A stretch of 64,000 nucleotides of DNA from Balneola sp. (lineage in GTDB: Bacteria; Bacteroidota; Rhodothermia; Balneolales; Balneolaceae), in the NCBI GenBank assembly GCA_002696035.1, contig NZQV01000026.1, forward strand, positions 1 to 64,000, written 5' to 3'. Below the pieces are notes generated by a model. It had not been told where the DNA came from. It searched no databases and saw only the letters and a list, made by a program, of their open reading frames with translations. Shown here piece by piece: positions 55,358 to 63,983 of this stretch. The position numbers and the translations under genes were made by a program. How positions within the stretch are numbered: the stretch's first letter is position 1; every line of letters starts with the position of its first letter.

Positions 55358-55852
55358 TCAATTTTTTCTGCCTTCAAGAATCTCCATTAATTCGAGCTCA
55401 ATCGGCTGTTGTGGCTCTTCAACGATACGTCCAATTTCTTTATCGCCTTTTAGCACCACAACGGTGGGAATATATTTTATCTGGTGCATATTTAAAAATG
55501 ATTCCGGAGAATTTTTTTGCGCATTCACTCCTACGTATTCTACATGGATATTCTTAGCGTCTGCTTCCCTCAATGATTTCATTAACCGGGGGATGTATTT
55601 TTTGGATTCTCTGCACCAACTTCCCAGAAAAACCATCAGCTTTACGGGCTCCTTCATATTCATCAAATAATCTATGGCTACGGAATCAGGAGTGTAGCGA
55701 TCTATATAGATCTCATATATACGATCATTCTCAAGAATTTGCTTTTCCGTAACCGGCCCTGTCAGTTCTGTTTCCTGAGCCTGAACCGCTCCAGGAGCCA
55801 TCATCCCCCAAAAAATAATGGAGACTAAAAAGAAGTACCTTGCAGAGTTCAT
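55358..55852 (-). CDS. Secreted thioredoxin-fold protein with CxxS motif
   Basis: The 164-residue protein has a signal peptide (ending VQAQE) and a thioredoxin fold with GSWCRESKKYIP (Cys about 80, Ser 83) and the cis-Pro loop IKYIPTVVV. The second Cys of the usual CxxC is Ser, so it cannot act as a simple dithiol reductant; monothiol, isomerase-like or substrate-trapping roles are possible. It is divergent from the HIT gene across 59 bases. Confidence 0.88.
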   Translation of the reverse strand: MNSARYFFLVSIIFWGMMAPGAVQAQETELTGPVTEKQILENDRIYEIYIDRYTPDSVAIDYLMNMKEPVKLMVFLGSWCRESKKYIPRLMKSLREADAKNIHVEYVGVNAQKNSPESFLNMHQIKYIPTVVVLKGDKEIGRIVEEPQQPIELELMEILEGRKN

Positions 55853-55911
55853 AAGGATTTCTGTTTTTTGGATAGTATCTTCAACTAAATTACCATCTTT
55901 TATCTTCAGTT

Positions 55912-56310
55912 ATGCCAAGCATTTTTACCAAGATCATCAACCGGGAAATTCCAAGTTTCACCATTGCCGAAGACGACAAGCATTATGCGTTTCTCGACAT
56001 CAATCCCGCGGCTCGTGGACACACTCTTTGCATCCCCAAAAAAGAAGTGGATTATTTGTTCGACCTGCCTGCAGATGAACTGGCCAGGCTCACTAAATTT
56101 TCCCAGAAAGTAGCGGCCGGCATGGATAAGGTTTTGAATCCGATCCGAACCGGGGTGATCGTTGAGGGCATGGAAGTGCCACACGCACATATTCATTTGA
56201 TCCCCATTTATGAAGCCACTCAGGATTTCAGCCTAGGTAAAAAAATTAATATGGATGAAGGGGAGATGTCTGAATTAGCCGAGAACATCAGTAAGGAAAT
56301 TAAGCTATGA
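55912..56310 (+). CDS. HIT family protein (histidine triad)
   Basis: The 132-residue protein has the early AFLDINPAARGHTLCIPKK and the catalytic triad HAHIHLIPI. HIT proteins hydrolyse nucleoside phosphoramidates or dinucleotides; this one is Hint-like in length. The next gene's ATG overlaps its stop by 4 bases. Confidence 0.94.
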   Translation: MPSIFTKIINREIPSFTIAEDDKHYAFLDINPAARGHTLCIPKKEVDYLFDLPADELARLTKFSQKVAAGMDKVLNPIRTGVIVEGMEVPHAHIHLIPIYEATQDFSLGKKINMDEGEMSELAENISKEIKL

Positions 56311-56738
56311 AGATCCTGATCGTAAACGGACCAAATTTGAATTTACTGGGTAAACGAAATCCCGGCGTATATGGAACCGGAAGCTTAAAAGACCTGGAAG
56401 ATTTTCTGCGGGGTGAATTTCCGGAACATGAGTTCTCTTTTTACCAAAGTAATGTGGAAGGCGAGCTCATCAACAAAGTGCAGGAAGCGATGGAAAATGG
56501 CACCGAAGGGCTCGTTATCAATCCCGGCGGATATTCGCATACCTCGGTTGCCCTCCGCGACGGACTGGAACCTTTGGAAATCCCCAAAGTTGAAGTTCAC
56601 ATTTCCAACATTCACGGACGAGAAGATTTCCGTGAGAAATCCATCACCGGCGGTGTTATGAACGGCATCATCACCGGTTTTGGGAAATATAGTTATGTAC
56701 TTGGAATCCGTGCCATCGAACAATTAGCCAACCACTAA
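56307..56738 (+). CDS. aroQ: 3-Dehydroquinate dehydratase, type II
   Basis: The 143-residue enzyme shows GPNLNLLGKRNPGVYG with its active Tyr, INPGGYSHTSVALRD, and EVHISNIHGREDFR. It makes 3-dehydroshikimate in the shikimate pathway whose last enzyme, AroC, is at 24103. It overlaps the HIT gene by 4 bases and lies 2 bases before the flippase. Confidence 0.96.
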   Translation: MKILIVNGPNLNLLGKRNPGVYGTGSLKDLEDFLRGEFPEHEFSFYQSNVEGELINKVQEAMENGTEGLVINPGGYSHTSVALRDGLEPLEIPKVEVHISNIHGREDFREKSITGGVMNGIITGFGKYSYVLGIRAIEQLANH

Positions 56739-56740
56739 GT

Positions 56741-58207
56741 TTGACCAAACTCAAAGAACTCTTTTCGGACACCCTGGTTTATGGCGTCAGTAGCGTGCTT
56801 TCACGTTTTATTGGGTATCTGCTGGTTCCCTTGCATACCGGGGTTTTCAGTGAAAGTCAGTATGGCGTGATCACCCTGATCTTTTCTGCCATCGCACTTT
56901 TTAATGTTCTTTTTACGATGGGGATGGAATCGGCCTACATCCGGTACGCCAAAGACCGTGAAAAAGCCGGCTCCTTCTTCAAAACGCTTCAGCTATTTCT
57001 GCTTGGTTCCTCAGGCATCCTGGTTGTTCTGATCTGGCTTGCAGAACCAGCCATAGCCCCTATAATTGGACTCGAGACAGGAGATCCAATTCTATGGATC
57101 ATGCTCGGTATTCTTTTCTTTGATACCATCGCTGTGGTTCCCTTTGCTGAACTTCGGCTGGTGCGGAAATCCATTTCGTTTGCCGTCATCAAAACCGGAA
57201 ACGTGCTCATCAATCTTGGGTTGAATTTCTACCTGATCCTGGGATTAAATTATGGCATAGAAGCCGTTTTCATCAGTAACGTTGTGGCTTCTCTTTTAAC
57301 AGCCATAGCCACCTGGGCGGTTACCATTTCACTTTTTACCGGCAGCTGGAATACCGCCTTCCTCAAAAAAGCCCTCATGTTTGGGCTCCCATTTGTGCCC
57401 GCAGGCTTTGGTCACGTCATCAACGAACTCATCGACCGGTTTTTCCTCAAATCCATGGATCCTGAAACCGTTCAACAGCTTTACGGCCCTGATTATACGC
57501 CCGACGACATCGTGGGAATCTATGGCGCCTGTTATAAGCTGGCTGTATTTATGCTACTGATCGTGCAGATGTTCCGCATGGCCTGGCAGCCGTTTTTTAT
57601 GCGACAGTCGGAGGAGGAATCAGCGCCCGTAACTTTTTCACAGACCTTCAGTTTTTTCAATATCGCTGCCGCAGGAGTCTTCTTATCCGTTGCCCTTTTT
57701 ACCGAGCAGATCGTTTCCATAAAAGTGCCCATTCTGGATTTTTACCTGGTCGACGAAAAGTTCTGGGAAGGGCTTGGCATCGTTCCCGTTCTGCTGATGG
57801 CGTACTGGTTCCAAGGCTGGTATATCAACTTTTCAGCCGGCATTTTCATCAGCGAAAGCACAAAAAGACTTCCACAAATCACCCTCATCGGTGCGGGGAT
57901 TACGATCGTAGCTAACCTCGTGCTCATACCTTATTTTGGAATGATGGGCTCGGCCTTCGCTACTTTGGCAAGCTACGGATTTATGGCCATGCTGATCTAC
58001 TACTACTCCACCAACGCCTTCCAAGTGCCTTACAAACTCGTCTCTGGTTTTGGGGTGATGCTGATCTCTGCCGGAGCATATTACCTGAAGCCATATTTCT
58101 TAGAAATTGGATATAACGAATGGATCGTTTCCGGCTTGTTATTTTTGAGCGGGATGTCAGCTGTGGTTGGGCTTACTTATTATTCCGTATTGAGAATCAG
58201 AGACTAG
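56741..58207 (+). CDS. Polysaccharide flippase (MATE/MurJ-like superfamily)
   Basis: The 488-residue protein has about 12-14 membrane helices and the family start SDTLVYGVSSVLSRFIGYLLVPL. Only a TTG at 56741 gives this N-terminus; the first in-frame ATG (about 60 residues later) would cut into the first helices, so TTG is the start. It probably flips lipid-linked oligosaccharide for surface polysaccharide. It follows aroQ by 2 bases, so it is translated from the same transcript. Confidence 0.9.
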   Translation: MTKLKELFSDTLVYGVSSVLSRFIGYLLVPLHTGVFSESQYGVITLIFSAIALFNVLFTMGMESAYIRYAKDREKAGSFFKTLQLFLLGSSGILVVLIWLAEPAIAPIIGLETGDPILWIMLGILFFDTIAVVPFAELRLVRKSISFAVIKTGNVLINLGLNFYLILGLNYGIEAVFISNVVASLLTAIATWAVTISLFTGSWNTAFLKKALMFGLPFVPAGFGHVINELIDRFFLKSMDPETVQQLYGPDYTPDDIVGIYGACYKLAVFMLLIVQMFRMAWQPFFMRQSEEESAPVTFSQTFSFFNIAAAGVFLSVALFTEQIVSIKVPILDFYLVDEKFWEGLGIVPVLLMAYWFQGWYINFSAGIFISESTKRLPQITLIGAGITIVANLVLIPYFGMMGSAFATLASYGFMAMLIYYYSTNAFQVPYKLVSGFGVMLISAGAYYLKPYFLEIGYNEWIVSGLLFLSGMSAVVGLTYYSVLRIRD

Positions 58208-58456
58208 GTTTTACTTAGAATGGGTCAATAGTGAAAATTTCTTAGTACCGGAATGTTCTGACAAGCATTCCCAACGGGACAAGATTAATAACTCGGGTAT
58301 ATCAAAAATAGAATAGGCCGCTCATTTTCACCCAAAAAGAAATAAATTGATTCTAAGCTAAATTTTTGAGTTAATTCATTGCTGTGCTTGAAGTTAAAAG
58401 AGTGCAAAACCACAGTTTCAATACTATTTTAAAATTTACTATGCAGGGATACTATT

Positions 58457-59272
58457 ATGAACACTCAGGAACGTGTCGGAATTTTTGTTGATGCCGTAAA
58501 TGTAACGATGAACGGTGGGTACGGACTACGATATGATACGTTGCGTATGTTTGGCTGTCGCGGCGGCGGCATTGCCTCCCGGCTGAATGTGTATCTCTGC
58601 TATGATGAGCAGCGCCTGAACGAAGATTCCGAATACCGCCATAAAACGCAGCGGTTTTGTGAAGTGCTTCGTGATTTTGAATACAAGGTGATCGAAAAAC
58701 CCATTCAAACCTACACCAATCATGAAACCGGCGAAAAGATCTCAAAATCTACCATTGATATGGATATGGCCGTGGATCTGCTCACCCAAGCCAAAAAACT
58801 GGATAAAATCGTGCTTCTTTCAAGCAGCGGAAGTTATGTAAGTGTCGTAAACGCTCTTCAAAACAAAGGATGTCGTGTGGAATTGGTGGGTTTTGATAAC
58901 GTTTCCTCATCCCTAAAAAAAGCTGTAGACTCTTCCGTTTCCGGGTACCTGATTCCCGGACTATTGCCTATTGACTCACCCTACAACTGGGGTGAAAACG
59001 GATCTCGGGTGCGTGGTGTTTGTTATGATTTCAGCCAGGATGAAGGCTACGGTTTTCTGCGTTTTCTCACCCGAAAAGAAGATTGCCTGTGGATCACCGA
59101 TTCGCGTGATGAAAAATCACCCTATAAAACGGTATTTGCCCACATTTCACAGTTCGAAGAAGATTTTGATGCGAACTATCTGCCCAGTCGCGAACTCATT
59201 TTTGAATTCGACATCACTGAAAATGACAAAGGTTTGATCGCCGAGAATATTGTTTTGGTGAGCGCCCCTTAA
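58457..59272 (+). CDS. NYN-domain protein fused to a cold-shock-like domain
   Basis: The 271-residue protein begins with a NYN/LabA-like domain (about 1-165; GIFVDAVNV with Asp 12, STIDMDMAVDLL with Asp 101, 103 and 107). The usual SGDSDF motif reads SSSGSY (about 122-127), so two metal-ligand Asp are Ser. The C-terminal 85 residues resemble a cold-shock/OB domain (GVCYDFSQDEGYGFLRF, VFAHISQF, GLIAENIVLV). An RNA-binding protein with a weak or lost nuclease is likely (inference). It is a single gene, and its 3' end overlaps the CDF gene by 4 bases. Confidence 0.87.
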   Translation: MNTQERVGIFVDAVNVTMNGGYGLRYDTLRMFGCRGGGIASRLNVYLCYDEQRLNEDSEYRHKTQRFCEVLRDFEYKVIEKPIQTYTNHETGEKISKSTIDMDMAVDLLTQAKKLDKIVLLSSSGSYVSVVNALQNKGCRVELVGFDNVSSSLKKAVDSSVSGYLIPGLLPIDSPYNWGENGSRVRGVCYDFSQDEGYGFLRFLTRKEDCLWITDSRDEKSPYKTVFAHISQFEEDFDANYLPSRELIFEFDITENDKGLIAENIVLVSAP

Positions 59273-59931
59273 CAGCAATCATCAGCACAGGCTATCTTCC
59301 TTTTCGCTGCTTTTTCAAAAGCTTCACGTCCCTCTTTGAATGCATAATAAGCAATCCCCAAACTTCCCAAAGCATCTACATACGGAATGGTAAAAAGTTC
59401 GTACAGCAGGCTTGATCCCAATAAAATAAAGGAGAGGTAAAAACAGGTTTTGGTACACTTGGCATCGGAGATGATGGGGCCGGAATTCAACGCTTTGCCG
59501 ATCTTCATCTTATAATAATACAAAGCATACATCGTCAGAATAGAAAGTGTGGAAATGATAATTCCGACAAATGTTGTTTGTGGTTCTGCCCCAGTGTAAA
59601 TGGCAAGACTTGCTCCGACGATCAATCCTGTCACTAAAATATAAAAAGCCGTTCCGGTGATCCAGAGTGCCGTAATTTCAAATTCATCGACCCCATTGTA
59701 TTCCTGTCGCCTCATCCGCAAGATCATGTGAGCAATACCCAATCCGGAGATCACTTCCACAAAGCTATCCACCCCAAACCCAAAGAGCGCCAGGGTTTCA
59801 TCATGGGCTCCAAACCAGGTTGCAACCGCTCCCTCGATCACATTATAACCGATAGTGATGAAGCTGAGCCAAAGAGCCCATTTATAGAGCTTTTCCTTGG
59901 GGAAATCTGCGAGCATTGTTTTGGTTGACAT
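59269..59931 (-). CDS. Cation transporter, CDF-like
   Basis: The 220-residue membrane protein has about six helices, an early FGFGVDSFVEVISG of the kind seen in cation diffusion facilitators, a second metal-type site (PIISDAKCTKTCF), and a Cys-rich end (CADDCC). Cation diffusion facilitators export zinc, cobalt or other divalent ions. It converges with the NYN gene (4-base overlap). The HMA-AraC regulator is two genes further right, so copper, cadmium or zinc is plausible. Confidence 0.82.
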   Translation of the reverse strand: MSTKTMLADFPKEKLYKWALWLSFITIGYNVIEGAVATWFGAHDETLALFGFGVDSFVEVISGLGIAHMILRMRRQEYNGVDEFEITALWITGTAFYILVTGLIVGASLAIYTGAEPQTTFVGIIISTLSILTMYALYYYKMKIGKALNSGPIISDAKCTKTCFYLSFILLGSSLLYELFTIPYVDALGSLGIAYYAFKEGREAFEKAAKRKIACADDCC

Positions 59932-59997
59932 ATCTACTTTCTAAAAGGTTTTGCCTTTAAATATAATGGTTGGACAAGCTGCCCAACCTACGTTTAT

Positions 59998-60453
59998 TCA
60001 TATCCATCTTCTTACCGAGGATTTATATTCTCTGAAATCTTTCCCAAACTTTTCCTTCATCATTTTTTCTTCGGGTAGAATCTGGAAGACATTCATATAC
60101 CAAATAAATAGCGGAAGGATGATGGCTGTCCAGGGATTTCCGAAATAGATGACCGCCGCCGCCAATCCGATCAAAAGCCCCACATACATTGGGTTTCTTG
60201 AGAACTTATAAATTCCCGTAGTAACAATGGTGTTAGCGTTTTCGGGTTTATGGGGATTAACTGTAGTTGAATGCCGAATGAATTCCCAAACGCCCAGCAA
60301 GCCGATCAGCACCCCAATTGAGAATACTGCGATAGCCGTGCTCATATTACTTCTGAAATTTAATCCATCAGCGGGGAGGTATTTGTTAATGAGCCACATC
60401 AAACCTACACTTATGAGGAATAACAGAGCCGGTGGAATTTTTAGTTTAAGCAT
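59998..60453 (-). CDS. Isoprenylcysteine carboxyl methyltransferase-like membrane protein
   Basis: The 151-residue protein has about four or five helices and the PEMT/ICMT signature GIYKFSRNPMYVG with the late EEKMMKEKFGKDFREY. Members methylate lipids or prenylated proteins using S-adenosylmethionine; bacterial ones are of unknown substrate. It sits between the cation transporter and the HMA-AraC gene, often seen beside metal genes. Confidence 0.87.
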   Translation of the reverse strand: MLKLKIPPALLFLISVGLMWLINKYLPADGLNFRSNMSTAIAVFSIGVLIGLLGVWEFIRHSTTVNPHKPENANTIVTTGIYKFSRNPMYVGLLIGLAAAVIYFGNPWTAIILPLFIWYMNVFQILPEEKMMKEKFGKDFREYKSSVRRWI

Positions 60454-60616
60454 CGGAAATTATTTCATTTGAACAGCACTAGTGCACTTTTAAAAACTCT
60501 CCAAGTTTCTAGATCACCTTCTTCTAAAACGTTGTTCAAATCCTTTCTTCGTGTTTTCATTTTACCTTAATCCAAAAAAGGTCAGTGATCATCGGCTAAA
60601 TCTATTTTTTCTATCA

Positions 60617-61189
60617 TTAAACCTTATCCAGGGATTTCCGGCTTGGATTCTGGAGTTTTTGGTAGGCGCTCATACTCATTCCTGTTAATTCTTTGAACTG
60701 TCGGGAGAGGTGTTGCAAATTCTTATAGCCCAGCTGATACGCTATTTCACTAAAACTGAGCGTGCCATATCCCACCAATTCCTTCGCTTTCTCGATCTTC
60801 AGGCGAATGAAATATTTTTCGATAGTAAGCTCTTCCTTCCTTGAAAAAACCCGGGAAATAGTGGCGTAACTTTTAGCTAGGTTCTTGGCCAGATAATCAG
60901 AGAGAGAGGTCTCATCGGTTTCCAGATCCCCAGAATCGATCCATTGTATCAGGCTTGTCTTCACCTTTTCCACCAATACCGATTCCTCATCTTTTATCAG
61001 TCCAAAATTGAAGCGTTCGAGTTCTTTTTCAATTTCGTGCATGGAGGGTTTATCACCGGTCCGTGTGACCTCCGCTTTTCCAAGCTGAATGTGGACAACT
61101 TCAAGTCCCAAAGCCTCAAGTGCGGTTTCGATCACCATCTCGCAGCGATCGCAAACCATGTTTTTTATATGCAGCGTCATTTTTTCCAT
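60617..61189 (-). CDS. AraC-family regulator with N-terminal HMA-like metal domain
   Basis: The 190-residue protein fuses an HMA-like fold (about 1-68) with the Cys pair MVCDRC (13, 16) to an AraC/XylS helix-turn-helix (about 90-180; IEKYFIRLKIEKAKELVG, SEIAYQLGYKNLQHLSRQFKELTG). HMA domains bind copper(I), zinc or cadmium through the CxxC, so this looks like a metal-responsive activator. Its genes are probably the CDF transporter and ICMT-like genes downstream (inference). Confidence 0.9.
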   Translation of the reverse strand: MEKMTLHIKNMVCDRCEMVIETALEALGLEVVHIQLGKAEVTRTGDKPSMHEIEKELERFNFGLIKDEESVLVEKVKTSLIQWIDSGDLETDETSLSDYLAKNLAKSYATISRVFSRKEELTIEKYFIRLKIEKAKELVGYGTLSFSEIAYQLGYKNLQHLSRQFKELTGMSMSAYQKLQNPSRKSLDKV

Positions 61190-61275
61190 AGCTATAATGT
61201 AAACACAAGTAGAAGAAACTGCATTCGAAGAAAAGTTCCGTTGCGGAATTTCAGGAAAGGTTTATCGAATTCCTG

Positions 61276-61872
61276 CTATTTGTTCAGGCTGGCCAGTGCT
61301 TTCTTAATAACGACTGACGCATCTTCGCTTCCCGTTTCTTTGAGAGCCTTCATAACGGCTTGCTCCGATTCTTTCTTTTTGAATCCAAGGGACTCAAGGG
61401 CTGAAATGGCCTCGCCGGTAACACTCGATTCTGAGGCAGATGTCGCTGTTACGCCAGCTGCCGCAGCATATTCCGCAAGCTTATCTTTTAATTCCACAAT
61501 GATCCGCTCTGCCGTTTTCTTGCCAATGCCAGGTACTTTCGATAGTGTTCCGGCTTCGCTGTTGGTGATGGCCCCGATAAGTTGATTGGCCGGTAATCCG
61601 GATAAAATAGTAAGCCCCAGTTTTGGTCCCACGCCTTTTACGGTGATCAGTTTTTCGAAGAGTGCTTTCTCATCCGTCGAAAAGAACCCAAATAATCGCT
61701 GATCGCTGTCGGTGATATGATGATAGATAAGCAGTTTTACTTCCGAGCCAGCACTTTCCAGTTGCTCCTGGGTGATGGAGGAAACTTCAACCCTGTACCC
61801 TACACCGGAGACATCCAGAATAACCGCGCCTTCTCTTTTTTCTTCGATGTATCCTTTTAAAAATGCGATCAT
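61276..61872 (-). CDS. ruvA: Holliday junction branch migration protein RuvA
   Basis: The 198-residue protein has the OB-fold start MIAFLKGYIEEK, two helix-hairpin-helix motifs (LITVKGVGPKLGLTILSGL, LSKVPGIGKKTAERIIVEL), and the C-terminal domain that binds RuvB. It works with RuvC, whose gene is 126 bases upstream on the same strand; ruvB is not in the window. Confidence 0.97.
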   Translation of the reverse strand: MIAFLKGYIEEKREGAVILDVSGVGYRVEVSSITQEQLESAGSEVKLLIYHHITDSDQRLFGFFSTDEKALFEKLITVKGVGPKLGLTILSGLPANQLIGAITNSEAGTLSKVPGIGKKTAERIIVELKDKLAEYAAAAGVTATSASESSVTGEAISALESLGFKKKESEQAVMKALKETGSEDASVVIKKALASLNK

Positions 61873-61905
61873 GAATTCTTCAGTTTACTCTTTATTTAAC
61901 ATTTA

Positions 61906-61930
61906 GATTCCCGTTTCACGGAAATGACGG
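61906..61930. repeat. Small palindromic intergenic element (copy 2, degenerate)
   Basis: gattcccgtttcacggaaatgac resembles the element at 35395-35416 (TTCCCG...CGGGAATGAC) with a few changes, in the ruvA-ruvC gap. Confidence 0.45.
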
Positions 61931-61998
61931 GTGAAGTTTATGTATTGATGCGCGGAGTTCCCAACTCTTCGAACTTGTTCAAGCGTCCGCTTGGCAAA

Positions 61999-62574
61999 TT
62001 ACATTCCTTTTACCCGATCCGGATTATCGGCTACAAAACTTGCCCAATCCCCTTTGGCATTATTTTGATGCGTTTTCTTTTTGCCTGAACCGGGAATGCC
62101 TTTGCCTTTCATGAGATGGCACCAGGCTACGGCGAGGGCATCAGTGGCATCATTCGATAACTTCTCATCCGGCAATTTCACCATTTTATTTAGCATAAAA
62201 GCGACCTGTTCTTTGCTGGCATTTCCATTTCCGGTGATGGATTTTTTTACCACTTTCGGGAAATACTCTACTGCCGGAAGTCCGTTATTAGTGATAGCCA
62301 ACATGGCCGCTGCCTGTGCCCGCCCCAATTTCAGCATGGCCATGGGATCAACCCCATAAACAGGCGTTTCAACCGCACAGGCGGTAGGCTTGTTGGATCG
62401 GATGATGGCTGAGACCTTATCAAAAATAACCTGTAATCGCTCGGCATGATCATCGATATCGGCCATTCGGATCACATCACACCGCAAGGCGATAAGCTTT
62501 CCGTTTTCTTCCGTCAACAGGGCATAACCGGTGTTTCGGGAGCCGGGATCAATACCGAGGATTATATCAGGCAT
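61999..62574 (-). CDS. ruvC: Crossover junction endodeoxyribonuclease RuvC
   Basis: The 191-residue nuclease has GIDPGSRNTGYALL with the first Asp, VETPVYG with Glu, and the pair DATDALAVAWCH; these are the four acidic residues of the active site. It cuts Holliday junctions. The gap to ruvA is 126 bases, which holds a small palindrome; fabI ends 3 bases upstream of its start. Confidence 0.97.
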   Translation of the reverse strand: MPDIILGIDPGSRNTGYALLTEENGKLIALRCDVIRMADIDDHAERLQVIFDKVSAIIRSNKPTACAVETPVYGVDPMAMLKLGRAQAAAMLAITNNGLPAVEYFPKVVKKSITGNGNASKEQVAFMLNKMVKLPDEKLSNDATDALAVAWCHLMKGKGIPGSGKKKTHQNNAKGDWASFVADNPDRVKGM

Positions 62575-62577
62575 ATA

Positions 62578-63420
62578 TTATTCTTCGTTGTCTTTATCTG
62601 CGTAAACTTTAGCCAGATCGTTGATCATTTCCTCAGAAATACCAGAGCTTACAAAACCACCGTCGTGAAACAGATTCTGCATGGTCACTTTTCGGGTAAG
62701 GTCAGAGAATAGAGTTACACAATAATCCGCACATTCATCCGCAGATGGATTTCCCATCGGGGCGATCATATCGGCAAAAGTGTACATTCCGTCAAAGCCT
62801 TTGATGCCGGTTCCGGCTGAGGTTTTAGTTGGAGCCTGAGAAACCGTATTCACGCGAATTCCCCGGTCTGCCAATCTGCTTCCATAATTTCGGGCAATGC
62901 TTTCCAGAAGTGCTTTGGCATCGTTCATATCAGAATACTTGGAAAATATTCGTTGCGCCCCGATATAGGAAAGTGCTACCACGCTACCGCCATCATTCAG
63001 CATATCCATCTTGTCGGCATGATGAAGAACGCGATGCAGGGAAATAGCTGATATATCCAGCGTTTGCTGCAGCCAATTGTAGTTCAGGTCTGTATATTCT
63101 TGTTTTTTACGCACATTGGGAGACATCCCGATCGCGTGCAAAATAAAATCAACGCCACCACCTAAATGCTCCTCGGTCTTTTTCATGAGTTCCTGGATTT
63201 CATCATCTTTAGTCACATCACAGGGGATAATGGGAGCCCCTGTTTCTTCACCTAATGCATCCAACGCTCCCAGCCTGAGTGCTACCGGGGCATTTGTCAG
63301 TACAAAGTCTGCGCCCTCTCTCTTACAGGCCAAAGCTATTCTCCAGGCAATACTTCGTTCATCCAAAGCGCCAAAAATAATTCCTTTTTTTCCTTTTAGT
63401 AATCCGTAACCTTCGCTCAT
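62578..63420 (-). CDS. fabI: Enoyl-ACP reductase (NADH)
   Basis: The 280-residue short-chain reductase has the FabI-type start GKKGIIFGALDERSIAWRIA, HAIGMSPN, the catalytic Tyr/Lys in SYIGAQRIFSKYSDMNDAKA (Tyr-x6-Lys) and NTVSQAPTKTSAGTGI. It carries out the last step of fatty-acid elongation and is the triclosan target in many bacteria. It starts the fabI-ruvC-ruvA run. Confidence 0.93.
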   Translation of the reverse strand: MSEGYGLLKGKKGIIFGALDERSIAWRIALACKREGADFVLTNAPVALRLGALDALGEETGAPIIPCDVTKDDEIQELMKKTEEHLGGGVDFILHAIGMSPNVRKKQEYTDLNYNWLQQTLDISAISLHRVLHHADKMDMLNDGGSVVALSYIGAQRIFSKYSDMNDAKALLESIARNYGSRLADRGIRVNTVSQAPTKTSAGTGIKGFDGMYTFADMIAPMGNPSADECADYCVTLFSDLTRKVTMQNLFHDGGFVSSGISEEMINDLAKVYADKDNEE

Positions 63421-63578
63421 TTTTTATCAGTTTCTTATTGTTGAATGTATCCGTGGAAATTCACGATAATCTTGGTAAAATGATAGTTATGTATGGATAA
63501 AGTGATAAAGTGGGTTTTGCAGAATTTTTTGTAAGGAATTCGGATTTCGTGGCTCTTACTCTAGAAAAAAGAGGTTAT

Positions 63579-63983
63579 ATGAATTTCAGAGATTGGAAAA
63601 GAGACGTGCATCCCGATATTAAAAATGATGTTTTATGGAAAATTGAAGCATATAGACTGTCACTATATCTGGCAGATTTATGTTGGCTTGATACGCAAAA
63701 GATTTTACAAAAGAAGTATTTCTCTATGGCTGATCAGTTAATTAGATCTTCAGGTTCAATAAGTGCTAATATTTCGGAAGGGTATTCCAGAATTTCAAAT
63801 AAGGAAAAAGCGCGATTTTATGAGATTGCATTTGGATCAGCCCGTGAAGCCCGCGGGTGGTATTTCAAAAGCCGACACATTCTAACCCCTGAACTAGCTG
63901 CAAAAAGAATTAACCTGATCACAAAGATCATAAAACTTTTGCTGAATATGATCGCTGACAGAAGAAAAGCTCACAATACCTAA
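63579..63983 (+). CDS. Four-helix-bundle protein (S23-like)
   Basis: Started at ATG 63579 (MNFRDWKRDVHPD), which gives 135 residues as usual; a GTG at 63510 would add 23. The family marks are WKIEAYRLSLYLADL, SMADQLIRSSGSISANISEGYSR and FYEIAFGSAREARGW. Such proteins form pentamers and are often encoded in rRNA intervening sequences. Here it stands alone after fabI. Function unknown. Confidence 0.87.
   Translation: MNFRDWKRDVHPDIKNDVLWKIEAYRLSLYLADLCWLDTQKILQKKYFSMADQLIRSSGSISANISEGYSRISNKEKARFYEIAFGSAREARGWYFKSRHILTPELAAKRINLITKIIKLLLNMIADRRKAHNT

Noticed and set aside
58208-58456. A possible gene between the flippase and NYN genes
   Set aside because: The 249 bases contain frequent stops in all frames and no RNA signature; I see only an AT-rich probable promoter area.
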